Assembly: GCF_050859505.1 (NCBI RefSeq) | Contig: NZ_CP193934.1 | Span: 806,001-870,000, forward strand | Reading direction: 5' to 3' | Origin: Marinirhabdus sp050859505 | GTDB taxonomy: Bacteria > Bacteroidota > Bacteroidia > Flavobacteriales > Flavobacteriaceae | Length of the DNA stretch: 64,000 nt | Shown: positions 8,248 through 16,595 of the stretch, one piece after another | Position numbering within the stretch: the first letter of the stretch is position 1 | Layout: every line of letters begins with the position of its first letter | Position numbers and translations under genes: made by a program | The notes under the pieces: generated by a model | Told to the model about the DNA's origin: nothing | Databases searched by the model: none | Seen by the model: the letters and a program-made list of their open reading frames with translations, nothing else

Positions 8248-9708
8248 TTAATGCTGAATAGGGAAACATACAGTAAATGTAGTACCGTCATTTTCGGCTG
8301 AAATGAATGTGATTTCACCTTTATAGGTTTCCACAATATTCTTTACCATCGCTAGGCCAAGCCCCATCCCACTGCTTTTGGTGGTAAATTTAGGCTCAAA
8401 TACAAGGTCTTTATTTTCTTCCGGAATTCCCAAACCATTATCCTGTACCATAATACAAACTGAAGTCTCTTTTTTAAAGACGTGTACTTCAATTGTTGGA
8501 GTATCTGGTTCTCGCAGACTAATAGCATGAATGCTATTTTTTACCAAATTGGTCACAATTCTAATAAGCTGGGTGCGATCCAGTTTGGAAATAATTTCTT
8601 CATCTTCAGCAAAAAAGTAAATATAGCTTTCGTTAAATATGTCCAACGCCAATTTGGTGATTTTTACTACATCTAAGGTTTCATCTTTTTGAGCAGGCAT
8701 TTCGGCATAAATACTAAAAGCAGACGCAATATTGCTCATAATATCTATTTGCTGAATAAGCGTATTGCTATACTCATCAATCTTTTCTTCTATCTGTGGA
8801 TCTTCGGCATCAAATTTCCGTTGAAAACTTTGTACGGTTAAGCGCATAGGCGTCAGCGGATTTTTAATCTCGTGTGCTACCTGCTTTGCCATTTCCCGCC
8901 ACGCGGCTTCGCGTTCACTCGCAGCAAGTTGAACGGCACTATTCTCCAACTCGTCTATCATACCATTGTAGGCATTTACTAATGTTGAAATCTCTTCAGT
9001 AGAGCCTTCAATTTCTATACGTTTGTTTCTTTTATTAAGGCGTGTTTCTGTAATTTTTTGGCTTACTGTATTGAGTGATCGCGTAATATATTTGGAAAGA
9101 AAATAGGCTAATGCAATAGCGATAAGAAGCATGAAAAAATAAGCAATCCCCAACCGTGTCAGGCTTTCTTTCAGCTCTTTATTAATAAAACCGTCATCTT
9201 CAATATAGGGTAGGTTTAAGATTGCTAAAGGCTTAAAAGAAAGATCGGTTATATAAGTGTATGAAGACTGGTATTCCTGTCCATTTTCTTCAAATTCTAC
9301 CACATATTGCTTGTCTGGCGAAGCACGTAACTTGTCCAGCACACCAAAAGGCATTTTTTGGTGGCTCGGATCTTTTACAATCCTTGCTTGGGACGACTTT
9401 AATAAATTACCTTCAAGATCATACAGGTAAATTTCCAACCCATGAATTTTCTTGATATCGAAAATTTTATCCTTGTAAATTAGTGGTATTTGTTCGGTCT
9501 CTAAGGCAAATGTGGTTTCCTCCAGCACATAGTCCAAGTGCTTTCTTATATTGGCTTCTTTTCGCTCCAGTCGTTCCCGGTGATAATCTTCTGCCTCCTC
9601 GCGATACTGAAAAATTGTAACCATCGCAATCAATACCGAAGCCAACAGGACGAGTAAAATCATCGAGAAGAAAATACGGTTTCGTAAGGAGCTTTTGTAA
9701 AAAGACAC
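8248..9708 (-). CDS. Sensor histidine kinase with HAMP domain (NtrY-like)
   Basis: A 486-residue kinase with two membrane helices (about 10-33 and 186-206) enclosing a periplasmic sensor region of about 150 residues. A HAMP linker follows (KYITRSLNTVSQKI to YNGMIDELE, about 206-258). The phosphoacceptor is His279 in QVAHEIKNPLTPMRL, whose NPLTPM signature is typical of the NtrY group. The ATPase domain has the N box (VTNLVKNSIHA), G1 (DNGLGIPEENK) and G2 (GMGLGLAMVKN). No response regulator gene is adjacent, so it is an orphan here. The input signal is unknown. Confidence 0.92.
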   Translation of the reverse strand: MSFYKSSLRNRIFFSMILLVLLASVLIAMVTIFQYREEAEDYHRERLERKEANIRKHLDYVLEETTFALETEQIPLIYKDKIFDIKKIHGLEIYLYDLEGNLLKSSQARIVKDPSHQKMPFGVLDKLRASPDKQYVVEFEENGQEYQSSYTYITDLSFKPLAILNLPYIEDDGFINKELKESLTRLGIAYFFMLLIAIALAYFLSKYITRSLNTVSQKITETRLNKRNKRIEIEGSTEEISTLVNAYNGMIDELENSAVQLAASEREAAWREMAKQVAHEIKNPLTPMRLTVQSFQRKFDAEDPQIEEKIDEYSNTLIQQIDIMSNIASAFSIYAEMPAQKDETLDVVKITKLALDIFNESYIYFFAEDEEIISKLDRTQLIRIVTNLVKNSIHAISLREPDTPTIEVHVFKKETSVCIMVQDNGLGIPEENKDLVFEPKFTTKSSGMGLGLAMVKNIVETYKGEITFISAENDGTTFTVCFPIQH

Positions 9709-9823
9709 TAGTTAAAATTTATGGGAAGATAGCGACATTTCGACTATGCTCCCTGTGTTATCAAGATTTTAAAGGGTTTTTAATCAAATATTGAACCAAA
9801 GAAATTATAATCCCAGAACTAGC

Positions 9824-10360
9824 TTATGACTTCTCGCGAATTCGTTTATAAATTTTGAAGCCTAACATCAATAAAATAGCAAAAACTATAATTCCAAGGG
9901 TGCCATAAATCCAGTTTACAGCGTTTTTTAAGAGTACTAAAAATACGACTGAAAAAAGTATAATTGTAGCTCCCTCGTTAAACAACCGCATCCAGTTAGA
10001 ACTGTGTTTATATGAGTTATTTTGATGTGCTTTAAAGATAAGATGACATTTTATGTGGTAGATAATGAGTGCCGCTACAAAACCTAATTTCACCTGCATC
10101 CAGGTATCGGTAAGCCAGAAAGGACGCAATGCTATAAGCCAAATCGCGAATACAAGGGCTAAAATCATAGACGGCCAGGTAATAATGTACCACAAGCGCT
10201 TGGTCATTATTTTATATTGCTCGCTTAAAATTTCTCTGTCTGGACTTTTCTTTTGTTGTGCTTCAATTTGGTACACAAACAATCGTACTATATAAAACAA
10301 GCCCGCGAACCACGTGATAACAAAGATAAGATGGAGCGATTTTATATAATTGTATTCCAT
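9824..10360 (-). CDS. hemJ: Protoporphyrinogen IX oxidase HemJ (CopD-family membrane protein)
   Basis: A 178-residue membrane protein starting MEYNYIKSLHLIFVITWFAG, which matches the UPF0093/HemJ family with the conserved His near residue 10 and the following FAGLFYIVRLFVY. Four or five hydrophobic helices are evident. HemJ oxidises protoporphyrinogen IX to protoporphyrin IX in the inner membrane and replaces HemG/HemY in many Gram-negative bacteria. The presence of hemA, C, D, E, F, B and H in this window supports that role, although the gene sits 5 kb from hemH and has its own promoter. Annotation pipelines often call the family simply CopD. Confidence 0.82.
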   Translation of the reverse strand: MEYNYIKSLHLIFVITWFAGLFYIVRLFVYQIEAQQKKSPDREILSEQYKIMTKRLWYIITWPSMILALVFAIWLIALRPFWLTDTWMQVKLGFVAALIIYHIKCHLIFKAHQNNSYKHSSNWMRLFNEGATIILFSVVFLVLLKNAVNWIYGTLGIIVFAILLMLGFKIYKRIREKS

Positions 10361-10364
10361 AGTG

Positions 10365-10391
10365 CAAATATAACACGACCTTTCGATACAA
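10365..10391 (-). promoter_or_regulatory. Promoter of hemJ (TTG-N16-TATATTTG)
   Basis: On the minus strand TATATTTG (10365-10372) is preceded by TTG (10389-10391), close to the Bacteroidota -7/-33 pattern. The -7 element ends only 4 bases before the hemJ ATG, so the leader would be very short or absent. Confidence 0.5.
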
Positions 10392-10527
10392 TTTTTTAAA
10401 AAGCGATGCTTTTTAAAAAATCACTCAGGAACCTTTCAGTTGTCTAACTGTTTCATAGTATTAAATTAAACTCACAATCTATGGTTCCTTGAGTGTTTTT
10501 TTGAATTGGCATGACCAACTCAAAAAA
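10392..10527. repeat. Three inverted repeats in one 136-base spacer
   Basis: First, a perfect 13-bp stem TTTTTTAAAAAGC (10392-10404) / GCTTTTTAAAAAA (10408-10420) with a GAT loop. Second, CACTCAGGAACC (10422-10433) pairs with GGTTCCTTGAGTG (10484-10496), allowing one extra base, over a loop of about 50. Third, a stem TTTTTTGAATTGG / CCAACTCAAAAAA at 10496-10527. Lying downstream of the sortilin-like gene, at least one probably ends transcription. Confidence 0.65.
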
Positions 10528-10553
10528 TGTATAGAAAGGCCGAAATGTTATTC

Positions 10554-13500
10554 TTATTCTTCTACAATTAAATAATTTAACTGCTTCGTATTAAAAACAG
10601 CATTAAAAGCTTTAATCTCTTCCGAAACCAAGGTGTCAAACTTAACCAACTCGGCATTTACCTGCTGTGTTAGTTCATTTTTTACGGCGATGTCTTGCTG
10701 TGTTGGCGGAAAATCGTCCATACTTACCAGACTGTTTAAATGCGCTAGTTTGTTAGTCAATCTAATGGGGAAATTTAATGGATCTTGACCACTTTTATTC
10801 TGCGTCTGGTAGAGTGCTTTTTCAATTTCTGAAAATTGCTCGCTTAGTGTTTTCGCTTTTTCTGTTAGATCTTTCACAGATTCATCATCCTTGTACTGCT
10901 TCTGAAAAGCTTCCAACTGTGTATTTATTTTCCGAATATTCTTAATAGATTGATGCGCCTTGTCTACTGTAGTATTTACATCTGTCACAAAATCGTATTG
11001 CTTTTGCATTCCTGCAATATCCGTTTCGGCATTCTTATCGGGTACAATATTAAAATTCTGAATTAATGGTGTTTCGCCTTCAATTTCTAAAACTACTGTA
11101 TAGTTTCCAGGAACCGCTTGTGGAGCATCTGTACTTGCCCACCACAAAATCATTCCGTCTAAACGTTCGGCTCCTTTGCCCCGCATATCCCACGTATGGT
11201 AATTAGCTCCTTTCTCCGTTTTTAATTCTTTTATATTTTTTTCAGCATCTTTCTTTGTGCTGAATTTTTGAATGGTATCCCCACGACTATTCAAGTAGCT
11301 TAAATTCACTTTCTTTTCAGCAGGATCCTTCAGGTTAAAATACGTCATCACACCACTTGGATGGTTGGTTCCATTTGTTAAAGAGCCACTTCTGGAATTT
11401 CCTCCCATTCTATATGTGTCCTTAGGTTTAAACAAAAAATTATCTTTCCCTTTTGCATCTGCTACTTGATGAAGTATTCCTAAGTCATCAATAATCCAAA
11501 TGCTTCTTCCCTGCGTTGCTACAATTAGGTTGTTGTCTTTCAATGCTAAATCTGTTATAGGAACAATGGGTAAATTGAGCTGAAATGGTTTCCAATTGGC
11601 ACCATCGTCAAACGAAATATACATTCCTGTCTCAGTTCCTGCGTAGAGCAATCCTTTACGTTTTGGATCTTCACGCACCACTCTTGTAAAATGTTCTGAA
11701 GCAATCCCATTCGTAATTTTAGTCCACGATTTACCGTAATCTGAAGTTTTATATAAGTAGGGCGCAAAATCTCCTAATTTGTATTTTGTTCCTGCAATGT
11801 AGCAAGTCCCCGCATCAAAGACTGAAGGTTCCACACTGTTAATCATCATCCATTCAGGCATTCCTTTTGGAGTGACATTGCTCCACGTTTTTCCACCATC
11901 CTGACTCACGTTTACAAGTCCGTCGTCACTTCCTGTCCACAAAACTCCTTCTTTTACAGGGCTTTCGGCCGCGGCAAAAATGGTACAATAATATTCTACC
12001 GATGTATTATCCTGAGTAATAGGTCCTCCGGAGGATTTCTGCTTTTCAGGATCATCCCTGGTTAAATCTGGACTAATTACGTCCCAACTCTCACCCTCGT
12101 TGGTCGTAACATGCAAATGGTTGGAAGCAGTGTATAATTTCTTCGGATTATGGGGTGAAAAGAATATGGGAAAATTCCATTGGAAACGGTATTTCATATC
12201 CTCCGCTCCATGTCCCATAGGGTTGTCTGGCCACACACTAATACTTCTCACTGTGTTTTTATCGTGATTGTAACGGGTTAAAAAGCCGTCGTAACTACCT
12301 CCATACACAATGTCTGGGTTGTTTGGATCTACAGCAATGTGGGCACTTTCACCTCCTGCTGTGCTTTCCCAATCATCTTCAGAAATACTCCATCCCTCGG
12401 TTCTATGCGAAATGCGAACGGTGCTGTTATCCTGCTGTGCTGCGTAAATTTTATATGGGAAACTATTGTCTGTCGTCAAGCGATAAAATTGTGCTGTGGG
12501 CTGATTGTGATAGGTACTCCACGTCTCTCCACCGTCATAACTTACCTGGGCACCACCGTCATCTCCAATAATCATTCGGTTAGAGTCTTCTGGTGAAATC
12601 CACAAATCATGATGATCTCCATGGGGTGCGTTGTAGGTTTCGTAGGTCTTTCCACCATCGGTACTTTTGTGGTAGCGAACATTTAGAACGTACATTACGT
12701 CTTGGTCCTTAGTATCTGCATAAATACGAGTGTAATACCACGCTCGCTGGCGCAGTTTACGTTCACTATTTATTAAGCTCCAGGTTTCGCCTCCATCATC
12801 ACTTCTATAGACACCACCTTTTTCTTTATTTTCAACGATTGCCCAAACACGGTCGCTGTTTGCAGGGGAAACAGTTACCCCAATAATTCCCAATGTATCT
12901 GTAGCAAAGCCTTTATTTTTTGAAATTTCTTTCCAGGTTTCACCACTATCTGTACTCTTCCATAGGGCAGATCCATCACCACCACTACTTAAACTATAAG
13001 GAGTTCTTTGTACATTCCACGTAGAAGCATATAGCACACGCGGGTTATTAGGGTCCATAATCAAATCTACAGCACCGGCGTTTTCATTAGCAAAGAGCGT
13101 TTTTCTCCAAGTTTTTCCCCCGTCGGTGCTTTTAAAGACACCTCGTTCCTGGGTAGGTTTGTAAATATTGCCCATCACAGCAGCGTAGACCGTATTGTAA
13201 TCGGTTGGGTGCACGGCAATTCTAGGAACGTGACGGCTGTCTTTCATTCCTGCGGAAGTCCATGTTTTTCCAGCATCTTCACTTTTCCACATTCCGTAGC
13301 CTGAAGAAACATTTCCACGAACCGTTTTTTCACCACCGCCCACGTAAATTACATTTGGGTCGCTTTTGGCAACTTCAATAGCGCCTATACTTCCTCCAAA
13401 AAATCCGTCAGATATATTTTTCCAGCTTCTGCCGCCATCTTTGGTTTCCCAAATCCCACCACCTGTGCTACCAAAATAATACAGATTTGGCTTTCCGGGA

Positions 13501-13673
13501 ACACCAGTAACTGCGGCACTCCGACCCCCTCGAAAAGGACCAATAAGACGGTATTCCAACGCCCCGTACAGAGCTTCGTCATAGGTTTGCGCGTTGGTAT
13601 TTTCAGTGAAAATTCCGAAGAAAGTGGTTGCTAATAGTAATGAAAGGAGGAGTTGAAAGTGTTTCATAAACAA
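10554..13673 (-). CDS. Exported sortilin-like BNR/Asp-box repeat protein
   Basis: A 1039-residue protein with a signal peptide ending in TNAQ (about residue 29). The body is built of BNR/Asp-box repeats, S-x-D-x-G-x-T-W, seen again and again (KSEDAGKTWTS, KSTDGGKTWRK, RSDDGGETWSL, SYDGGETWSTY, SQDGGKTWSNV), which form the blades of beta-propellers like those of VPS10/sortilin and sialidases. An N-terminal RLIGPFRGGRSAAVTGVPG motif is typical of the bacterial members annotated as glycosyl hydrolase or VPS10-like. The final about 200 residues are helical (KAHQSIKNIRKINTQLEAF). No catalytic residues can be named and a hydrolase role is unproven. No T9SS tail is seen, so a periplasmic or outer-membrane location is likely. 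Confidence 0.85.
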   Translation of the reverse strand: MFMKHFQLLLSLLLATTFFGIFTENTNAQTYDEALYGALEYRLIGPFRGGRSAAVTGVPGKPNLYYFGSTGGGIWETKDGGRSWKNISDGFFGGSIGAIEVAKSDPNVIYVGGGEKTVRGNVSSGYGMWKSEDAGKTWTSAGMKDSRHVPRIAVHPTDYNTVYAAVMGNIYKPTQERGVFKSTDGGKTWRKTLFANENAGAVDLIMDPNNPRVLYASTWNVQRTPYSLSSGGDGSALWKSTDSGETWKEISKNKGFATDTLGIIGVTVSPANSDRVWAIVENKEKGGVYRSDDGGETWSLINSERKLRQRAWYYTRIYADTKDQDVMYVLNVRYHKSTDGGKTYETYNAPHGDHHDLWISPEDSNRMIIGDDGGAQVSYDGGETWSTYHNQPTAQFYRLTTDNSFPYKIYAAQQDNSTVRISHRTEGWSISEDDWESTAGGESAHIAVDPNNPDIVYGGSYDGFLTRYNHDKNTVRSISVWPDNPMGHGAEDMKYRFQWNFPIFFSPHNPKKLYTASNHLHVTTNEGESWDVISPDLTRDDPEKQKSSGGPITQDNTSVEYYCTIFAAAESPVKEGVLWTGSDDGLVNVSQDGGKTWSNVTPKGMPEWMMINSVEPSVFDAGTCYIAGTKYKLGDFAPYLYKTSDYGKSWTKITNGIASEHFTRVVREDPKRKGLLYAGTETGMYISFDDGANWKPFQLNLPIVPITDLALKDNNLIVATQGRSIWIIDDLGILHQVADAKGKDNFLFKPKDTYRMGGNSRSGSLTNGTNHPSGVMTYFNLKDPAEKKVNLSYLNSRGDTIQKFSTKKDAEKNIKELKTEKGANYHTWDMRGKGAERLDGMILWWASTDAPQAVPGNYTVVLEIEGETPLIQNFNIVPDKNAETDIAGMQKQYDFVTDVNTTVDKAHQSIKNIRKINTQLEAFQKQYKDDESVKDLTEKAKTLSEQFSEIEKALYQTQNKSGQDPLNFPIRLTNKLAHLNSLVSMDDFPPTQQDIAVKNELTQQVNAELVKFDTLVSEEIKAFNAVFNTKQLNYLIVEE

Positions 13674-13811
13674 ATTTTTGTAAAAGTTTGTTTAAAGATA
13701 ATGTTTCGGGTTTTATTCTGAAAGTTAAAAATTAAAAGACCCAAAAAAATTTAAAAGGCGTGGGTGCTTTTTCAATTGCAGCAAAACTATGCTGTGCGGT
13801 ATAATTCGAAG

Positions 13812-15188
13812 TTATGATACTTTAAGATCTCGTGTAACGGCTCTGTTTAAATAATATCCTGTCACGATGGTTGAAAGTACATCGGCAATAGGAAACGCAA
13901 TCCACACGCCAAAAACACCATAGAATTTCGGTAAAATTAAAATAAGCGGAATTAAAAAGAAGCCTTGTTTGGTTAAGCTCAGTAATAAGGCAGGCACGGC
14001 TTTACCGATGGCTTGAAAATAGGAAGATCCTATGAGTTGTACTGCGATTACAGGTGTTGCAGCAAATACCCAACGTAAAGCATCCGGAGTTCGGGCTAAA
14101 ATTTCAGCATTATTTCGCAAGGTTTCGGCATCTTGCCCTGCTTTGTTACTAATAAATATGGAGACCAAGTCTGGCGCAAAAATCATAATAATGGTAAAGA
14201 TGAGTAATGCCAATCCGCCTGAATACAAAATAGACTTATTGATAGCTTCCCGCACACGCTGAAACTGATTAGCACCATAATTATATCCAGCAATAGGTAA
14301 AAAACCCTGATTTACACCAATCACAGGAAAGAGCGCAAACATTAAGGCACGGGAAATAATTCCGTAGGAAGCCACATCCAAAGCATCTCCTGTTGAAATA
14401 AGCACATTATTTACCAAAACGGTGAAGATACTTATCACCCCCTGCCTGGCAAGTGTTACTGAACTTAATGCGCTTATTTCTGAAACTATTTTCTTTTTAA
14501 GTTTAAAAGAATCCCATTTCAACCGAAGCTCACTTTTAAAAATGAAAAACCAAACAATAAAGGCAAAACAAATAAAATAACTTATAAACGTAGCCCAGGC
14601 AGCACCCTCCATTCCAAAATCGAATACATTAATAAGGATATAATCCATAAATATATTCGCTATGGCTGGCAACATCATGGCATACATGGCAAATTTTGGT
14701 TTTCCTTCGGCACGTATTACGTTGTTCCCCATCATACACATAGCGAGCATGACAATGCCGTACATGACAATGCGATAATAGATAAGTGCTAGGTCTTTAA
14801 AGCTTTCGTCTGCTCCAAACCATTCAATTAAAGTATCCTGAAAAATAAGTCCAAGAATGGCTAAGATACCAGAAGTTAAAAAGGTAAGGGTTACTTGATT
14901 TCCAAACACCCGGAGTGCCTTTACATCATTCCCAGAACCCAATGCCCGTGACAATACAGAGCTTCCCCCAATCCCAACAGCTAATCCAATTGCGCCAATA
15001 AAAAACGTAACGGGAATTACCACGGTAATCGCCGAAATAGCCAAAGGCCCAATCCACCGTCCCACGAAAATGGTATCCACAATCATGTTCAACGACATCA
15101 CCAGAATACCTATGGAAGCAGGAACCGCTTGTTTTACCAGCAAAGAACTGATGGAAGCGGTGCCAAGGGTGTTAGATTTTCTATTCAT
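13812..15188 (-). CDS. MATE family efflux transporter
   Basis: A 458-residue, 12-helix membrane protein of the usual MATE length. The family pattern is clear: PASIGILVMSLNMIVDTIFVGRWIG at the start of helix 1 to 2, IGGSSVLSRALGSGN in the first half, and GVNQGFLPIAGYNYGA in the second half. MATE proteins expel cationic drugs or metabolites in exchange for Na+ or H+. It lies downstream of hemH in the same direction across a 103-base spacer full of inverted repeats. A porphyrin link is only a guess from position. Confidence 0.92.
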   Translation of the reverse strand: MNRKSNTLGTASISSLLVKQAVPASIGILVMSLNMIVDTIFVGRWIGPLAISAITVVIPVTFFIGAIGLAVGIGGSSVLSRALGSGNDVKALRVFGNQVTLTFLTSGILAILGLIFQDTLIEWFGADESFKDLALIYYRIVMYGIVMLAMCMMGNNVIRAEGKPKFAMYAMMLPAIANIFMDYILINVFDFGMEGAAWATFISYFICFAFIVWFFIFKSELRLKWDSFKLKKKIVSEISALSSVTLARQGVISIFTVLVNNVLISTGDALDVASYGIISRALMFALFPVIGVNQGFLPIAGYNYGANQFQRVREAINKSILYSGGLALLIFTIIMIFAPDLVSIFISNKAGQDAETLRNNAEILARTPDALRWVFAATPVIAVQLIGSSYFQAIGKAVPALLLSLTKQGFFLIPLILILPKFYGVFGVWIAFPIADVLSTIVTGYYLNRAVTRDLKVS

Positions 15189-15200
15189 ATTTATTATTTC

Positions 15201-15287
15201 TTCCGCTAGAGCGGAATTTATTATCTATTACTTATTGAACAATAGATAATAAAAAATAGAAATTGCGCCAGCAATTTCAATAAGTAA
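15201..15287. repeat. Nested inverted repeats between hemH and the MATE gene
   Basis: Four overlapping palindromes fill the spacer. TTCCGC/GCGGAA (15201-15216, loop TAGA). TTATCTATT/AATAGATAA (15221-15249). TTACTTATTGAA/TTCAATAAGTAA (15228-15239 and 15276-15287, perfect 12 bp). GAAATTGC/GCAATTTC (15259-15278, loop GCCA). The second and third share bases, so they are mutually exclusive folds. Confidence 0.75.
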
Positions 15288-15291
15288 TAAA

Positions 15292-16338
15292 TTAAGCGAT
15301 GGCTTTATCTATATTCACAATACGCCACTCTTCCACCATATTCGCCAAGACTTGGGCAAAATCTTCGCGGTCGTTTAAGCAAGGAATTACGGTGAATTCT
15401 TTTCCGCCTACTTCGTGAAAAATTTCTTCGCCTTCCATAGCAATTTCTTCAAGTGTTTCTAAGCAATCACTCACAAAAGCTGGAGTGACGATGGCCATTT
15501 TTTTAATGCCTGCTTTTCCCATTCTTTCAATAGTACGGTCTGTGTAGGGCTGCAACCACGGGTCGAAACCTAATCTGGATTGAAAGCTTGTTGAATAGGT
15601 ACCGTTTTTGAGTCCTAACTTTTTCGCAACATGTACCGTAGTAATTTCACATTGGTGGCGGTAGCAAAATTCGTGTTGTGGAGAGCCTTTTTTAAAGCAG
15701 CACTTGCCGTCCATTTGGCAATTTCCTTTAGTGACATCGCGTTTGCGAATGTGTCTTTCTGGAACCCCGTGATAACTGAACAAAATATGCTCATAGTCCA
15801 AGCCGTCTAAACTTTCAGCAATACTTTTTGAAAGTACATTTTTATAATCTTCGCGATTATAAAAAGCAGGGGTTCGGGTTATTTTTACCTGTGGAAAATG
15901 TTCCGCAACCAACTCATCTACCTTCACATCAATAGTTTCGGTAGTTGCCATGGCAAATTGTGGGTACAACGGCATGGTTTTAATTTCGGTACAGCCTTGA
16001 TCTACCAGTTCTTGTAGACCTTTTTTGAGCGTCATACTTCCGTAACGCATAGCTAAGGCTACTGGAATGTTTAGTTTTTCTTGAACTTTTTCTTTGAGTC
16101 TTTCGGACAGGACGATAAGTGGAGAACCTTCTTCCCACCAAATTTTTGCGTACGCCTTTGCCGATTGTTTTGGACGAGTGTTTAAAATAATACCGCGCAC
16201 CAATAATATACGCGCCCATCGTGGCACATCTATTACTCGTGGATCCATCAAGAACTCATCGAGGTATTTTTTCACGTCTTTGGGATTGGTGCTGTCTGGC
16301 GAACCCAAATTGACCAAAAGGACTCCTTTTTTATTCAT
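15292..16338 (-). CDS. hemH: Ferrochelatase with internal cysteine-rich insert
   Basis: A 348-residue enzyme that inserts Fe2+ into protoporphyrin IX, the last step of heme synthesis. The start MNKKGVLLVNLGSPDS and the catalytic His190 in ILFSYHGVPERH match the family; the far end keeps TPAFVSDCLETLEEI. Just after the catalytic His, residues 205-230 carry five cysteines (207, 213, 214, 225, 230; GNCQMDGKCCFKKG and FCYRHQC). Clusters of this sort hold a [2Fe-2S] centre in some bacterial ferrochelatases; here that is an inference. The gene points away from hemA with the AraC gene between, and its start lies 15 bases after a palindromic repeat. Confidence 0.95.
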   Translation of the reverse strand: MNKKGVLLVNLGSPDSTNPKDVKKYLDEFLMDPRVIDVPRWARILLVRGIILNTRPKQSAKAYAKIWWEEGSPLIVLSERLKEKVQEKLNIPVALAMRYGSMTLKKGLQELVDQGCTEIKTMPLYPQFAMATTETIDVKVDELVAEHFPQVKITRTPAFYNREDYKNVLSKSIAESLDGLDYEHILFSYHGVPERHIRKRDVTKGNCQMDGKCCFKKGSPQHEFCYRHQCEITTVHVAKKLGLKNGTYSTSFQSRLGFDPWLQPYTDRTIERMGKAGIKKMAIVTPAFVSDCLETLEEIAMEGEEIFHEVGGKEFTVIPCLNDREDFAQVLANMVEEWRIVNIDKAIA

Positions 16339-16353
16339 ATTTAAATTGTCTCC

Positions 16354-16417
16354 TCGAGCGCAGTCGAGAGGTTTATTGAAATCTCCTAATATTCAAAGAG
16401 TTCTCGACTGCGCTCGA
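16354..16417. repeat. Palindromic repeat, copy A, before hemH
   Basis: Perfect 16-bp arms TCGAGCGCAGTCGAGA (16354-16369) and TCTCGACTGCGCTCGA (16402-16417) across a 32-base spacer. The element is flanked by TGTCTCC and ACGGACA, which extends the symmetry. Same family as the copies before hemD and hemE. Confidence 0.85.
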
Positions 16418-16532
16418 ACGGACATCTCAATTTCATTTTAGAAAAGCAAAAATACTGCTTAAAATTGGCTTTAAAAACCGTGTAAGATAGATTAACAAAA
16501 TAGTAGGATAAGTTGATGAATGGAGATTGCTA

Positions 16533-16575
16533 ATTGTGGATTTTTGATTGCAGAAGTAGCTCAAAAATCTACAAT
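16533..16575. repeat. 15-bp inverted repeat after the AraC gene
   Basis: ATTGTGGATTTTTGA (16533-16547) pairs with TCAAAAATCTACAAT (16561-16575) with one mismatch and a 13-base loop. It lies 20 bases after the stop codon at 16596 and could end that transcript, though there is no clean T-run. Confidence 0.6.
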
Positions 16576-16595
16576 CGTAAATCGTATATCTAAAA

